64,000 nucleotides of DNA from Gluconacetobacter johannae (GCF_014174305.1 NZ_JABEQH010000019.1:1-64000), one strand, 5' to 3'; positions 44,881-53,608 are shown, numbered from the stretch's first letter. The notes: generated from the letters alone by a model not told the origin. Numbers and translations are program-made.

Positions 44881-46824
44881 TTGATCCTTCCTCCCCCCCG
44901 CCCGGCCGGGGCGCTTGGCCTCCTCGCCGCCCTGACGCTGGCCAGCGGCATCGCACGGGCCGCCCCCGACCCGGCGCTGACAATCCAGACCGGCAGCGAC
45001 ATCCCCGCCCATGTGACCTTCCCGACCGACAATCGCGACTACATCAAGCGCGACGTCATGATCCCGATGCGCGACGGCGTGAAGCTGCACACCGTCATCG
45101 TCATCCCCAGGGGCGCGCATGATGCGCCGATCCTGCTGACCCGCACCCCCTATCACGCGTCCGAGCGCCTGAACCGCGTGGAAGACGCGCCGAGCATGCG
45201 CGCGCTGCTGCCGCAGGGCGACGACGTGTTCGTGGGCGCCGGCTATATCCGCGTCTTCCAGGATATCCGGGGCAAGTACGGGTCCGAGGGCGATTACGTG
45301 ATGACCCGCCCCGTTCGTGGTCCGCTGAACCCGACGACGACGGACGAGGTCACCGACGCGTGGGACACCATCGACTGGCTGGTCAGGAATATCCATGAAT
45401 CCAACGGCCGGGTCGGCATGCTGGGCTCGTCCTACGAGGGGTTCACGGTCGTCATGGCCCTGCTGGACCCGCATCCGGCGCTGAAGGTCGCCGCCCCCGA
45501 AAGCCCGATGATCGACGGCTGGATGGGCGACGACTGGTACCATTACGGCGCCTTCCGCCAGGGCGGCCTGGATTATTTCACCGACCAGATGACCGTGCGC
45601 GGCAGCGGGGGGGCGATCCCCCGCGTGGATCGCGACGATTACACGAACTTCCTGCGCGCGGGCTCGGCCGAGGATTTCGCCCGCGCCGCCGGCCTGGACC
45701 AGTTTCCATGGTGGCAGCGCATGCTGGCCCATCCGGACTATGATTCCTTCTGGCAGGCCCAGGCGCTGGACAAGCTCATCACCCGGCGTCCGCTGACCGT
45801 CCCGACCCTGTGGGAACAGGGCCTGTGGGACCAGGAGGACATGTGGGGCGCCATCCACGCCTGGCAGGCGCTGAAGGCGGCGGGAACCCGCGTGCCCAAC
45901 GTGCTGGCGATGGGCCCGTGGCGGCACAGCCAGATGAATTACGACGGGTCGGAACTCGGCGCGCTGCACTGGAATGGCGATACCGCGCGCCAGTTCCGGC
46001 GCGACGTCCTGCTGCCGTTCTTCAACCAGTATCTGCGGCCGGGATCGCCGGCGGCCAACCTGCCCGAGGCCATCATCTACAATTCCGGCGAGAACCGCTG
46101 GGACCATTTCGCGCACTGGCCGCTGGCCTGTGACGGCGGGGCCTGCGGCCACCCCAGCACGCCGCTCTACCTCCAGCCCGGATTCGGCCTGTCCTTCGAC
46201 CACCCGGCGGCCGAGGGCCGGGATTCCTATGTGTCCGACCCCGCCCACCCGGTGCCCTTCGTCCCGCGTCCGTTCAACTTCGCGACCGACGAGGCGCGCT
46301 GGAAGACCTGGCTGGTCGAGGACCAGCGCCAGGCCGAAAGCCGCCCCGACGTCCTGACCTACGAAACCCCGGTGCTGGACCATGCCGTGCGCGTCAGCGG
46401 CGTGCCCGTGGCCGACCTGTTCGCCGCGACCACCGGCACCGATTCGGACTGGGTGGTGAAGCTGATCGACGTGCAGCCGGCAACGGACGGCGACCGGCCG
46501 GCGATGGGCGGATACGAACTGGCGGTGTCCATGGACATCTTCCGCGGCCGCTATCGCACGGGCTTCGCCCACCCCACCGCCGCCGTGCCGGGCGCCGTGG
46601 CGCGCTACCGCTTCACCCTGCCGGCGGTGAACCATGTGTTCCAGCCGGGACACCGGATCATGGTGCAGATCCAGTCCTCGCTGTTCCCGCTCTATGACCG
46701 CAACCCGCAGACCTACGTCCCCAACGTGCTGCGCGCGACGGCGAAGGACTATGTCGCCGCCACGCAATCCGTCCATCGCGGCGGGGCGCAGGCGACGGCG
46801 GTCTGGCTGCCGGTCGTTCCCTGA
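44881..46824 (+). CDS. aehA: Alpha-amino-acid ester hydrolase (CocE/NonD family)
   Basis: The 647-residue secreted enzyme matches the Acetobacter alpha-amino-acid ester hydrolases, which hydrolyse and transfer acyl groups on beta-lactam and amino-acid esters. The nucleophile is Ser184 in GSSYEG, the acid is Asp317 in GLWDQEDMWGA and the base is His349 in GPWRHSQMNYDG; the spacings (133 and 165) equal those I recall for the A. turbidans triad (Ser205, Asp338, His370). The TTG at 44881 is chosen because AGGAG lies 9 bases upstream and it yields a standard signal peptide (LASGIARA). A GTG at 44779 is also in frame. The C-terminal jelly-roll domain (VNHVFQPGHRIMVQIQSS) is present. Confidence 0.92.
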   Translation: MILPPPRPAGALGLLAALTLASGIARAAPDPALTIQTGSDIPAHVTFPTDNRDYIKRDVMIPMRDGVKLHTVIVIPRGAHDAPILLTRTPYHASERLNRVEDAPSMRALLPQGDDVFVGAGYIRVFQDIRGKYGSEGDYVMTRPVRGPLNPTTTDEVTDAWDTIDWLVRNIHESNGRVGMLGSSYEGFTVVMALLDPHPALKVAAPESPMIDGWMGDDWYHYGAFRQGGLDYFTDQMTVRGSGGAIPRVDRDDYTNFLRAGSAEDFARAAGLDQFPWWQRMLAHPDYDSFWQAQALDKLITRRPLTVPTLWEQGLWDQEDMWGAIHAWQALKAAGTRVPNVLAMGPWRHSQMNYDGSELGALHWNGDTARQFRRDVLLPFFNQYLRPGSPAANLPEAIIYNSGENRWDHFAHWPLACDGGACGHPSTPLYLQPGFGLSFDHPAAEGRDSYVSDPAHPVPFVPRPFNFATDEARWKTWLVEDQRQAESRPDVLTYETPVLDHAVRVSGVPVADLFAATTGTDSDWVVKLIDVQPATDGDRPAMGGYELAVSMDIFRGRYRTGFAHPTAAVPGAVARYRFTLPAVNHVFQPGHRIMVQIQSSLFPLYDRNPQTYVPNVLRATAKDYVAATQSVHRGGAQATAVWLPVVP

Positions 46825-46899
46825 CCCCGGCGGGGGGACCATCAGGGGGCGGGCTCTTCAACTGTCCGGCAGGATGGTGGCGGTGTGCGCGGGGCCGCG

Positions 46900-46905
46900 T
46901 ATAAT
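46900..46905 (+). promoter_or_regulatory. Consensus -10 element (TATAAT) immediately before a start codon
   Basis: A perfect TATAAT lies 6 bases before the ATG of the NUDIX gene, with no ribosome binding site, which is the arrangement expected of a leaderless mRNA. A -35 element is not obvious. Confidence 0.6.
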
Positions 46906-46911
46906 GCCGCC

Positions 46912-47430
46912 ATGTCCGCCCCTCCCCCGGTTTCCGCCGCGATCCTGTCCGTCGTCGTGCGCGCGTCGCATGTCCTGCTGATCCAGCGGGCCAATCCGCC
47001 GGACCAGGGCCTGTGGGGCTTTCCCGGCGGGCGCGTCGAACGCGGCGAGACGATCATGCAGGCGGCCGAACGCGAACTGCGCGAGGAAACCGGTTTCGAC
47101 ACCCAGGCCCAGGGCGTGCTGACCGCCTTCGACGTCCTGGACAGGGACGATGCCGGCGCCATCCGGTTCCATTACGTCATCGTCGCCGTGCGCTGCGCCG
47201 ATACGGGGGGCCAGGCGCCGTGCGCCGCCGACGACGCGCTGGATGTCGGCTGGTTCACGCTCGATCAGATCCGCGCCGCCCCCGGGCGGATGAGCCCCGG
47301 CCTGCTGGAACTGGCCACGCTGGCCCTGTCGGACCGGGGGATCGCCCCCTGGCCCACCCCGGCGGGCCGCCTGCATGCCGCCCATGCCTCCCCTGCCCAG
47401 GCCTCCGCAGCCCAGGCCGCCGCATCGTGA
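46912..47430 (+). CDS. NUDIX hydrolase
   Basis: The 172-residue protein has a complete NUDIX box: [27 protein letters not shown], with the G-x5-E-x7-REUXEEXGU pattern. [12 protein letters not shown] and [13 protein letters not shown] are typical of ADP-ribose or dinucleotide pyrophosphatases, but the substrate is open. The C-terminus is rich in Ala, Ser and Gln. It starts at the ATG 6 bases after TATAAT, probably on a leaderless mRNA. The last bases overlap the start of the response-regulator gene (GTGA at 47427-47430), so translation of the two is coupled. Confidence 0.9.
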   Translation: MSAPPPVSAAILSVVVRASHVLLIQRANPPDQGLWGFPGGRVERGETIMQAAERELREETGFDTQAQGVLTAFDVLDRDDAGAIRFHYVIVAVRCADTGGQAPCAADDALDVGWFTLDQIRAAPGRMSPGLLELATLALSDRGIAPWPTPAGRLHAAHASPAQASAAQAAAS

Positions 47431-47780
47431 CACCGCCGCCCCGCCATATCCTGCTGGTCGAGGACGAATCCGTCATCGCCACGCTGATTGATACCGCGCT
47501 GGATGGGTCCGGGTTCCGCGTCACCCTCTGCGCCGGCGTAGGCGCGGCGGAACAGGCGCTGGACCACGGCCCGGTCGATCTGGCCATCCTCGACCTGACC
47601 CTGCCCGACGGCCCGCCCGACCGGCTGGTCGAACGGCTGGCCGGGCTGTCGGTCCCGCTGATCGCCATCAGCGGCGACCCGGCCCGGCTGGCGCGATTCA
47701 CCGCCGGCCAGACCCTGGAAAAACCATTCCGGATCCGGGCCCTGCTGGACAGGATCCAGGCCCTGCTGCCGCCGGCCTGA
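47427..47780 (+). CDS. Stand-alone response-regulator receiver domain protein
   Basis: The 117-residue protein is a single receiver domain: [12 protein letters not shown] holds the acidic pair, [19 protein letters not shown] holds the phospho-acceptor aspartate, IAISGD has the switch position, and [14 protein letters not shown] has the conserved Lys-Pro. There is no output domain and no partner histidine kinase in the window. It starts at a GTG overlapping the NUDIX stop. Such single-domain regulators act on protein partners. Its stop is 6 bases from the convergent ArnT-like gene. Confidence 0.88.
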   Translation: MTPPPRHILLVEDESVIATLIDTALDGSGFRVTLCAGVGAAEQALDHGPVDLAILDLTLPDGPPDRLVERLAGLSVPLIAISGDPARLARFTAGQTLEKPFRIRALLDRIQALLPPA

Positions 47781-47786
47781 CCGGTT

Positions 47787-49250
47787 TCAGGGGCGGCCGG
47801 GCGGCAGGATCACGGCGACGCTTCCGGACGCCGGCGGCGCCAGGACGACGCGGAGGGCGGCATAGCGTTCGGCGACACGCCCCGGACGTCCGCGCGTCAC
47901 TGTCCCCACCCGCGTGAACCGGGTGAAGGCCCGCGTGTCCACATCCCGCAGCCGCCGCACGCTGCACAGGAACACGCCCTCGCCCCCCGTGGCGCGCTGC
48001 AGGTCGAACAGGGCCCAGCGGGGTTCGATCCCGATCACCCGCCGGTGCGGCAGCGCCAGCGCCAGTTCCGACGCCAGGCCGTACTCGTCGGCCACTACGA
48101 ACCCGCCGGCCGGGGTCATGTCGTCCACCGCGCGGGCCAGGGCGGGCCAGCCCGCCATCTGGCGCAGGGTGATATCCAGATGCGGCGACAGCGAAAACGG
48201 CGCCAGCGTGGATTGCACATAGACCAGCCCCCCCAGGGCCAGCCCCAGGGCCGACGCCCCCACCCAGCCGCGCCACGCCAGCGACGCCGCCGCGATCGCC
48301 AGGCCGGGATAGAGCAGCACAGGCCAGTTCGCCTGCACCCGATCGCCCAGCGCATGCTGCACGAACACCAGGATCGGCAGGATAGTCCAGCAGGACAGCA
48401 GCGCCGATACGGGCGCCTGCCGCGCATGGCGGACCGCCCGCCACAGGCCGCCGGCCATGAACACGAAGACCAGCGGCGTCGCCAGGCCGACCTGCCCACC
48501 CGCCAGTTCGCCCAGGAATTGCGCCGCCCGCGCCGGACGCCAGTCCCCGGCCCGCCCCCCCTGGCGGACGAAGCTGGCCCAGTGATGCCCCGCGTTCCAC
48601 AGGATAACGGGCGTGAACAGCGCCAGCACCAGCAGCCCCGCGCACCAGGGATAGGGCGTACGCAGCCATAACCGCCCCTGCCGGCTGCCGAACAGCCAGA
48701 GCGCCAGCCCCGCCCCCGGCAGGACGGCGGTATATTTGCTGTCGCAGGCCAGCCCCAGCGCGATGCCCACGACCAGCCACCAGGCCCCGCGCCCGGTGGC
48801 CATCAGCCGCCCCAGCGCCCACAACGCCAGCACAATGAAGAACAGCAGCGGCGTGTCGGGCGTCATGGTCACCGCGCCGACCCCCAGCGCCAGCGTGGCG
48901 TTCAGCAGCACGGCCGCCCGCACCATCCGCCCGGCGGCCGCCCCGTTTCCCGTCGCGGCGTCCCTCACGGGACCCACCGCCAGATCCCGCGCGGCGGCGG
49001 CCAGCAGCAGGGTCCCCACCGCCGCCGCAAGCGGCGCCAGAAGCCGGATGCCCAGCGACGTATCGCCGAACAGGGCCGTGCCCGCCCGGATCCACAGCGC
49101 CACCATCGGCGGATGGTCCAGGTATCCGGCCGCCGGCACGCACGACCATACCCGGTAATAGGCCTCGTCCGGGGACAGGGGGGCCTGGGCGGCGACGATG
49201 CACCGCACCAGGGTCAGCACCAGCAGGGCGACCCCACCCCACATCCGCAT
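47787..49250 (-). CDS. ArnT/PMT-like membrane glycosyltransferase (GT39/83 type)
   Basis: The 487-residue membrane protein has about 10-12 helices and the N-terminal periplasmic loop typical of GT-C lipid-linked-sugar transferases: LSPDEAYYRVWS with the catalytic-type Asp-Glu, followed by YLDHPPMVALWIRAGT. CDSKYTAVLPGAGLALWL matches ArnT-like proteins, and the C-terminal soluble part is GFVVADEYGLASELALALPHR and beyond. It would move a sugar from a polyprenyl carrier to lipid A, protein or a glycan. It begins 29 bases after the GT2-GtrA gene, whose product would supply the lipid-linked sugar. The start ATG at 49250 and one at 49244 are both possible. Confidence 0.86.
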   Translation of the reverse strand: MRMWGGVALLVLTLVRCIVAAQAPLSPDEAYYRVWSCVPAAGYLDHPPMVALWIRAGTALFGDTSLGIRLLAPLAAAVGTLLLAAAARDLAVGPVRDAATGNGAAAGRMVRAAVLLNATLALGVGAVTMTPDTPLLFFIVLALWALGRLMATGRGAWWLVVGIALGLACDSKYTAVLPGAGLALWLFGSRQGRLWLRTPYPWCAGLLVLALFTPVILWNAGHHWASFVRQGGRAGDWRPARAAQFLGELAGGQVGLATPLVFVFMAGGLWRAVRHARQAPVSALLSCWTILPILVFVQHALGDRVQANWPVLLYPGLAIAAASLAWRGWVGASALGLALGGLVYVQSTLAPFSLSPHLDITLRQMAGWPALARAVDDMTPAGGFVVADEYGLASELALALPHRRVIGIEPRWALFDLQRATGGEGVFLCSVRRLRDVDTRAFTRFTRVGTVTRGRPGRVAERYAALRVVLAPPASGSVAVILPPGRP

Positions 49251-49279
49251 GCCGTCCACCCGCCCGCCGGACGAAGGGT

Positions 49280-50461
49280 TCAACGCACCCGCCAGATCAG
49301 GGTGGAGGACACGGCATAGTTCCAGACCACGGCAATCGCCGCGCCGGCCGCGCCGGCCTGGTCCCACCGTCCGTCGTTGCTGAAGATCGCGCGGGCGATG
49401 CCGATATCGGCGACCGCCCCCACCGAACAGATCAGCAGGAACAGGACCAGTCCGCCCCACATCCGCCCGCCGCGCAGGCGGCAATCGCGGTAGGTCACGG
49501 CATTGTTCATCCAGAAATTCGCGACCATGGCGACGAAGGTCCCGATCCCCTGCCCTTCGGCGAAGCCGACGCCGCACCGGCGCGCGATGCCAAGGACCGC
49601 GAGATTGACCAGGATGCCGACCAGCCCGACGCAGCAGAACCCCAGGAAGCGGATCGGCAGGAAGCCCCGGCAGAGCTTGTCCAGCATCATCGCCAGGAAC
49701 TGCAGCAGGACCAGCAGGTCCAGCTTGCTTTCTCCGGCCACGCGCGGACGGAAGATGAAGGGCACCTCCAGCACGCGCGGCCGTTCGGCGGCGGACAGGA
49801 ACACGTCGAGCAGGATCTTGAAGCCCGTCCCCGACAGGCGCGGCACCGCGCGTTCGAACAGGTCGCGCCGCATGGCGAAGAAGCCGCTCATCGGGTCGCC
49901 CAGCCGCACCGGCAGCAGCATACGCACCAGCCGGATACCCCCGTCCGACAGGAATGTCCGCCACCCGTTCGCCAGCCCCGCATTGTCGCCACCGGGGACA
50001 TGCCGGCTGCCGACGGCGATGTCGTACCCGTCCCGCGCCACCGCGTCGATCAGCGCGCCCAGGCAGGTTTCGTCATGCTGCATGTCGCCGTCCATGACCG
50101 CGACGATCGGCGCCGAGGACGACAGCACCCCCTCGATCACCGCCGAGGACAGGCCGCGCCGGCCGATACGCAGGATGCCGCGCACGCGCGCGTCCATTTC
50201 GGCAAGGGCGCGGACCTCGTCGATCGTGCCGTCGGGCGAATTGTCGTCGACGAAGATCACCTCCCACGCCCGGCCCCTCAGCGCGGCCGACAGGGCGGCG
50301 ACCAGCGGCCGGACATTCGCCCGTTCGTTGTAGCAGGGAACGACGATGCTGATGTCGGCGGCCGGACGCGCCGTGTCCGCCCCCTCGCCGCCGCGGGGGG
50401 CCACGTCGCGCCGCGTCCGTACGGCCGGATCGTCGACCATGGAGGGGATGACGACCGTCAT
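49280..50461 (-). CDS. GT2 polyprenyl-phosphate sugar transferase fused to a GtrA domain
   Basis: The 393-residue protein has an N-terminal DPM1-like GT2 domain (DISIVVPCYNERANVRPLV, VIFVDDNSPDGT, PIVAVMDGDMQHD) and a C-terminal GtrA membrane domain of about four helices (FLGFCCVGLVGILVNLAVLGI, VAMVANFWMNNAVTYRD). It would make polyprenyl-phosphate mannose or glucose and help flip it. A C-terminal transferase is needed, which the following ArnT-like gene supplies. Its ATG overlaps the stop of the Lrp-type regulator gene (ATGA at 50458-50461). No export or antigen genes are nearby to fix the acceptor. Confidence 0.9.
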   Translation of the reverse strand: MTVVIPSMVDDPAVRTRRDVAPRGGEGADTARPAADISIVVPCYNERANVRPLVAALSAALRGRAWEVIFVDDNSPDGTIDEVRALAEMDARVRGILRIGRRGLSSAVIEGVLSSSAPIVAVMDGDMQHDETCLGALIDAVARDGYDIAVGSRHVPGGDNAGLANGWRTFLSDGGIRLVRMLLPVRLGDPMSGFFAMRRDLFERAVPRLSGTGFKILLDVFLSAAERPRVLEVPFIFRPRVAGESKLDLLVLLQFLAMMLDKLCRGFLPIRFLGFCCVGLVGILVNLAVLGIARRCGVGFAEGQGIGTFVAMVANFWMNNAVTYRDCRLRGGRMWGGLVLFLLICSVGAVADIGIARAIFSNDGRWDQAGAAGAAIAVVWNYAVSSTLIWRVR

Positions 50462-50964
50462 GGCATCACCGTGCCGTGCGGCGACACCGGCACCCCCGCG
50501 CGACTGAGCGAGGTGCGGATGGTCTGCAGGGTCTGCACCCGGCTGACATGCGGGCTTTCGGTCAGGCGGCGGGTCAGCTGGTTTTCATGCGCGGCGTCGC
50601 GCGCCACCAGCCGGACCAGGAAATCCCCGCCGCCCCGGATCATGTGGCATTCCCGGACTTCCGGCCAGTCCGCCACCTGGGATTCGAAGGCCGTCAGGAC
50701 GCTTTCCTTCTGGCTGTCCAGCCCGATCAGCGCGAACAGCGTGATCGTCCACCCCAGCAGCGCGGCGTCGGTATCGGCATGATAGCCACGGATCAGCCCC
50801 TCCTCCTCCAGCCGCCGCACGCGGCGCAGGCACGGCGGGGCGGAAATCCCGACCCGGCGCGCCAGTTCCACGTTCGTCATGCGGCCATCCGCCTGGAGTT
50901 CGGCGACGATCCGACGGTCAATCGCATCCAGGTCCATCACTTCGGTCATTTCCGTCTCAAACAT
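50458..50964 (-). CDS. Lrp/AsnC-family transcriptional regulator
   Basis: From the ATG at 50964 the 168-residue protein has an N-terminal helix-turn-helix (DLDAIDRRIVAELQADGRMTNVELARRVGISAPPCLRRVRRLEEEG) and a C-terminal RAM (AsnC) domain. Upstream in-frame residues are poorly like the family. Starts at 50949 and 50937 are alternatives. There is no Shine-Dalgarno sequence near the start, which again suggests a leaderless or near-leaderless transcript. Its stop overlaps the glycosyltransferase start, so this regulator may control its own downstream sugar-transfer genes. The effector amino acid cannot be told. Confidence 0.9.
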   Translation of the reverse strand: MFETEMTEVMDLDAIDRRIVAELQADGRMTNVELARRVGISAPPCLRRVRRLEEEGLIRGYHADTDAALLGWTITLFALIGLDSQKESVLTAFESQVADWPEVRECHMIRGGGDFLVRLVARDAAHENQLTRRLTESPHVSRVQTLQTIRTSLSRAGVPVSPHGTVMP

Positions 50965-51087
50965 CGAGGCCGCAGGATATTGCAAGCGCCCCGCCGGGAA
51001 AAGGCCACCCCGAAACGTCATTCGTCTTGTGTCCAGCGCATTCGGCGGCCATATCCCCTGCATCACGATCACATCGACGCCGAGTCA

Positions 51088-52050
51088 ATGACCCAGACAA
51101 TTTCCACCGACCTGCTCGTCATCGGGGCCGGGCCCGCCGGCTATACCGCCGCGATCTATGCCGCGCGCGCCAACCTCAAGCCCGTCCTCGTCGCCGGCCT
51201 CCAGCCCGGAGGACAGTTGATGATCACCACGGACGTGGAGAATTATCCGGGGTTCGCCCGCGGCATCCAGGGCCCCGAACTGATGGAGCAGATGGCCGCC
51301 CAGGCCGCCCATGTGGGGACGCGGATCGTCCACGACATCATCACCGAATGCGACCTGAAGGGCCGGGGCGGCCCGGACGCGCCCTTCCGGCTGACGGGGG
51401 ATTCGGGCGATGTCTACCTGGCGCGGTCGGTCGTCATCGCGACCGGCGCGCAGGCCCGGTGGCTGGGCATCCCCGGCGAGTCCCGCTACCAGGGCGCCGG
51501 GGTTTCGGCCTGCGCCACCTGCGACGGGTTCTTCTATCGCGGACGCACGGTGGCTGTCGTCGGCGGCGGCAACACGGCGGTCGAGGAAGCCCTGTACCTG
51601 ACCCATCACGCCAGCCACGTCACCCTGATCCACCGTCGCGACCATTTGCGCGCCGAGCGCATCCTGCAGGACCGGCTGTTCGCCAACCCCCAGATCTCGG
51701 TGAAATGGAACACCGTGGTCGACGAAATCGTCGCCGACGCGACCCCCGCCGTCGTCACCGGCCTGAATGTGCGCGACACCGTGACCGGGCAGCGCGAACA
51801 GCTGGCGGTGGACGGCGTGTTCATCGCCATCGGCCACACCCCCAACACTGCAATATTCCGCGATCAGGTCGAAACGGACGACGAAGGGTATATCGTCACC
51901 CCGCCGGGCGGCACACGCACCTCGGTCCCCGGCGTGTTCGCGGCCGGCGACGTGCAGGACCGCATTTTCCGCCAGGCGGTCACCGCCGCCGGAACGGGTT
52001 GCATGGCGGCGCTGGAGGCGGAACGTTACCTGGCGGGAATTTCGGACTGA
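51088..52050 (+). CDS. trxB: Thioredoxin-disulfide reductase
   Basis: The 320-residue flavoenzyme reduces thioredoxin with NADPH. The FAD-binding motif is VIGAGPAGYTAAIYAARANL, the redox motif is CATC (Cys142, Cys145) in ACATCDGFFYRG, the NADPH-binding motif is VVGGGNTAVEEA with HRRDHLRAE, and the FAD-ribityl motif is VFAAGDVQDRIFRQAVTAAGTGCMAALEAERYL. The ATG at 51088 is the natural start; its ribosome binding site is weak. It is divergent from the Lrp-type gene and is followed by the LysR gene. Confidence 0.96.
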   Translation: MTQTISTDLLVIGAGPAGYTAAIYAARANLKPVLVAGLQPGGQLMITTDVENYPGFARGIQGPELMEQMAAQAAHVGTRIVHDIITECDLKGRGGPDAPFRLTGDSGDVYLARSVVIATGAQARWLGIPGESRYQGAGVSACATCDGFFYRGRTVAVVGGGNTAVEEALYLTHHASHVTLIHRRDHLRAERILQDRLFANPQISVKWNTVVDEIVADATPAVVTGLNVRDTVTGQREQLAVDGVFIAIGHTPNTAIFRDQVETDDEGYIVTPPGGTRTSVPGVFAAGDVQDRIFRQAVTAAGTGCMAALEAERYLAGISD

Positions 52051-52138
52051 ATACCTTAATTCCTTGACCCGACCTTTTACTTCCGTCACCAAGATACATT
52101 GAATTCGCCAATGGCGCAGACAGAATCGGAGTATATGG

Positions 52139-53023
52139 GTGGACTGGGACAAACTCCGGATTTTCCATGCGGTGGCCGAAGCCGGTTCGTTCACGCATGC
52201 GGGTGATGTGCTGAATCTGAGCCAGTCTGCGGTCTCCCGTCAGATTTCGGCGCTGGAGGAAGCCCTTCAGGTTCCACTTTTCCACCGGCACGCGCGGGGG
52301 CTGATCCTGACGGAACAGGGCGAGACCCTGAACCAGACAGTGCGCGAAGTCTTTTCCAAGCTGGCAATGACCCAGTCGCTGCTGACCGAAAGCAAGGAAA
52401 AGGCCGCCGGACGCCTGCGCGTGACCACGACGTCCGGCTTTGGAACCTGCTGGCTGACGCCGCGCCTGCACCGGTTCATGGACGCCAATCCCGATATCGT
52501 CATCACCCTCATCCTCGAGGACAACGATCTCGACCTGGGCATGCGCGAAGCCGATGTCGCCGTGCGGATGCACCCGCCGCGCCAGCCCGACCTGATCCAG
52601 CGCCATCTCGCGGATTTTCCGCTGCCGATCTACGCCTCCCCCAGCTATCTTGAGGAATTCGGCACCCCCGCCACGCTTGAGGATCTGTCGAAGCACAAGC
52701 TGGTGCTGTTCGGCGGCTATCATCCGCCGGTCCCGCACATCAACTGGCTGGCCGAGGCCGGCGTTCCGGCGGACGAGAAGCGTCCCGCGCGGGTCGAGGT
52801 CAACAGCCTCGCCGCCATGGCCGCCGCCATCGCGACAGGCGTCGGAATCGGGTCGATTCCCCTTTATGCGGCGGCGCAGCACCCGAATCTGGTCAAGATC
52901 CTGACCGATATCCCGCTGCCCACGGTCGATGCCTATTTCGTCTATCCGGAGGAGCTTCGCACCTCCAAGCGCGTCGCCGTCTTCCGCGACTTCCTGCTGG
53001 CCGAAATCAACGGCCGCCACTGA
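52139..53023 (+). CDS. LysR-family transcriptional regulator downstream of trxB
   Basis: The 294-residue regulator has a typical N-terminal helix-turn-helix (WDKLRIFHAVAEAGSFTHAGDVLNLSQSAVSRQISALEEAL) and a C-terminal effector domain (RLRVTTTSGFGTCWLTPRLHRFM, ADVAVRMHPPRQPDLIQR). The start is a GTG with CGGAG about 9 bases upstream. A LysR gene directly after trxB occurs in several alphaproteobacterial genomes by my recollection. The strong hairpin at 53051-53080 ends the transcript. The target genes and inducer are unknown. Confidence 0.92.
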   Translation: MDWDKLRIFHAVAEAGSFTHAGDVLNLSQSAVSRQISALEEALQVPLFHRHARGLILTEQGETLNQTVREVFSKLAMTQSLLTESKEKAAGRLRVTTTSGFGTCWLTPRLHRFMDANPDIVITLILEDNDLDLGMREADVAVRMHPPRQPDLIQRHLADFPLPIYASPSYLEEFGTPATLEDLSKHKLVLFGGYHPPVPHINWLAEAGVPADEKRPARVEVNSLAAMAAAIATGVGIGSIPLYAAAQHPNLVKILTDIPLPTVDAYFVYPEELRTSKRVAVFRDFLLAEINGRH

Positions 53024-53050
53024 ACGGCATGGCCGCTATACGGCTTGAAG

Positions 53051-53083
53051 AAGGGCGACCGCATCGGTCGCCCTTTTTTTATC
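53051..53083 (+). terminator. Intrinsic terminator after the LysR gene
   Basis: An 11-bp perfect stem (AAGGGCGACCG at 53051-53061 and CGGTCGCCCTT at 53065-53075) with loop CAT is followed by a run of seven Ts. It is the cleanest Rho-independent terminator in the window. Confidence 0.92.
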
Positions 53084-53149
53084 ACTATTCTACCGAAGCC
53101 CACCCCGGGGCTCTGCCTCATAGGCGCCAAGCCATGGGAAAGGAAAGGT

Positions 53150-53232
53150 CGGGCGCTGCCCGAACCCGGCAAGGGCCTCGGCCCTTGCATCCCATTCGTT
53201 TATCCATGATCGGTGGGTTCGGGCAAAGCCCG
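53150..53232. repeat. Cluster of three hairpins within a larger inverted repeat (REP-like)
   Basis: Three hairpins lie at 53150-53162 (CGGGC-GCT-GCCCG), 53170-53187 (CAAGGGCC-TC-GGCCCTTG) and 53220-53232 (CGGGC-AAA-GCCCG). In addition TGCCCGAACCC (53157-53167) and GGGTTCGGGCA (53215-53225) are exact inverted copies that would close the whole set. I recall similar palindromic intergenic elements in acetic acid bacteria but cannot verify copy number here. It also follows the stop of the small gene at 53234 on the minus strand and could end its transcript. Confidence 0.6.
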
Positions 53233-53233
53233 A

Positions 53234-53449
53234 CTACAGCGGCCGGTGCGCCCGGTCCATCAGGCGGCGCCAGCCGGCCTTGATCTGCGCCAGCAGCGGA
53301 TTCGGCTGCGCCGCCGCTGCAATGACGGTCTTCCGGTCGTCCTCCTTCCGGCTCAGCCATTTATCCAGGCTGACACCGGCCTTGGCGGCCCGCCGCGCTT
53401 CATATGCCTGCTTTCCCATACCGCCCTGCTGCACACGCTGATCGGCCAC
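53234..53449 (-). CDS. Small basic protein of unknown function
   Basis: The 71-residue product (ADQRVQQGGMGKQAYEARRA..., LDKWLSRKEDDRKTVIAAAAQPNPLLAQIKAGWRRLMDRAH) is rich in Arg, Lys and Ala with helical character and no leader. The start is a GTG with GGGAG about 9 bases upstream. I do not recognise a family, but the codon pattern and ribosome binding site support a real gene. It sits between the palindromic cluster and the exported small protein gene. Confidence 0.6.
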   Translation of the reverse strand: MADQRVQQGGMGKQAYEARRAAKAGVSLDKWLSRKEDDRKTVIAAAAQPNPLLAQIKAGWRRLMDRAHRPL

Positions 53450-53608
53450 CGCCTGTCTCCCTCACACCGTCAAAACAGGTCGCGTCCAGGCCCGGCCCCA
53501 AAGGCACGGCACGTCCCGTCGAACCATCTGAACAGGCTTCATAAAACAAAAAACCAGAGAGCACACGCAATGGATCATGCCCGGCGCAACGCGTCCCCGG
53601 CCCCGGAT
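53450..53608. other. Intergenic stretch between two small minus-strand genes
   Basis: These 159 bases hold a purine-rich ribosome binding site for the small basic protein gene at the low end and a moderately AT-rich part near 53540-53560. I see no other gene or RNA. Confidence 0.3.

Noticed and set aside
44842-46842. Long antisense frame over the ester hydrolase gene
   Set aside because: The sense gene has full catalytic motifs; the antisense frame is a mirror effect of third-position GC bias.
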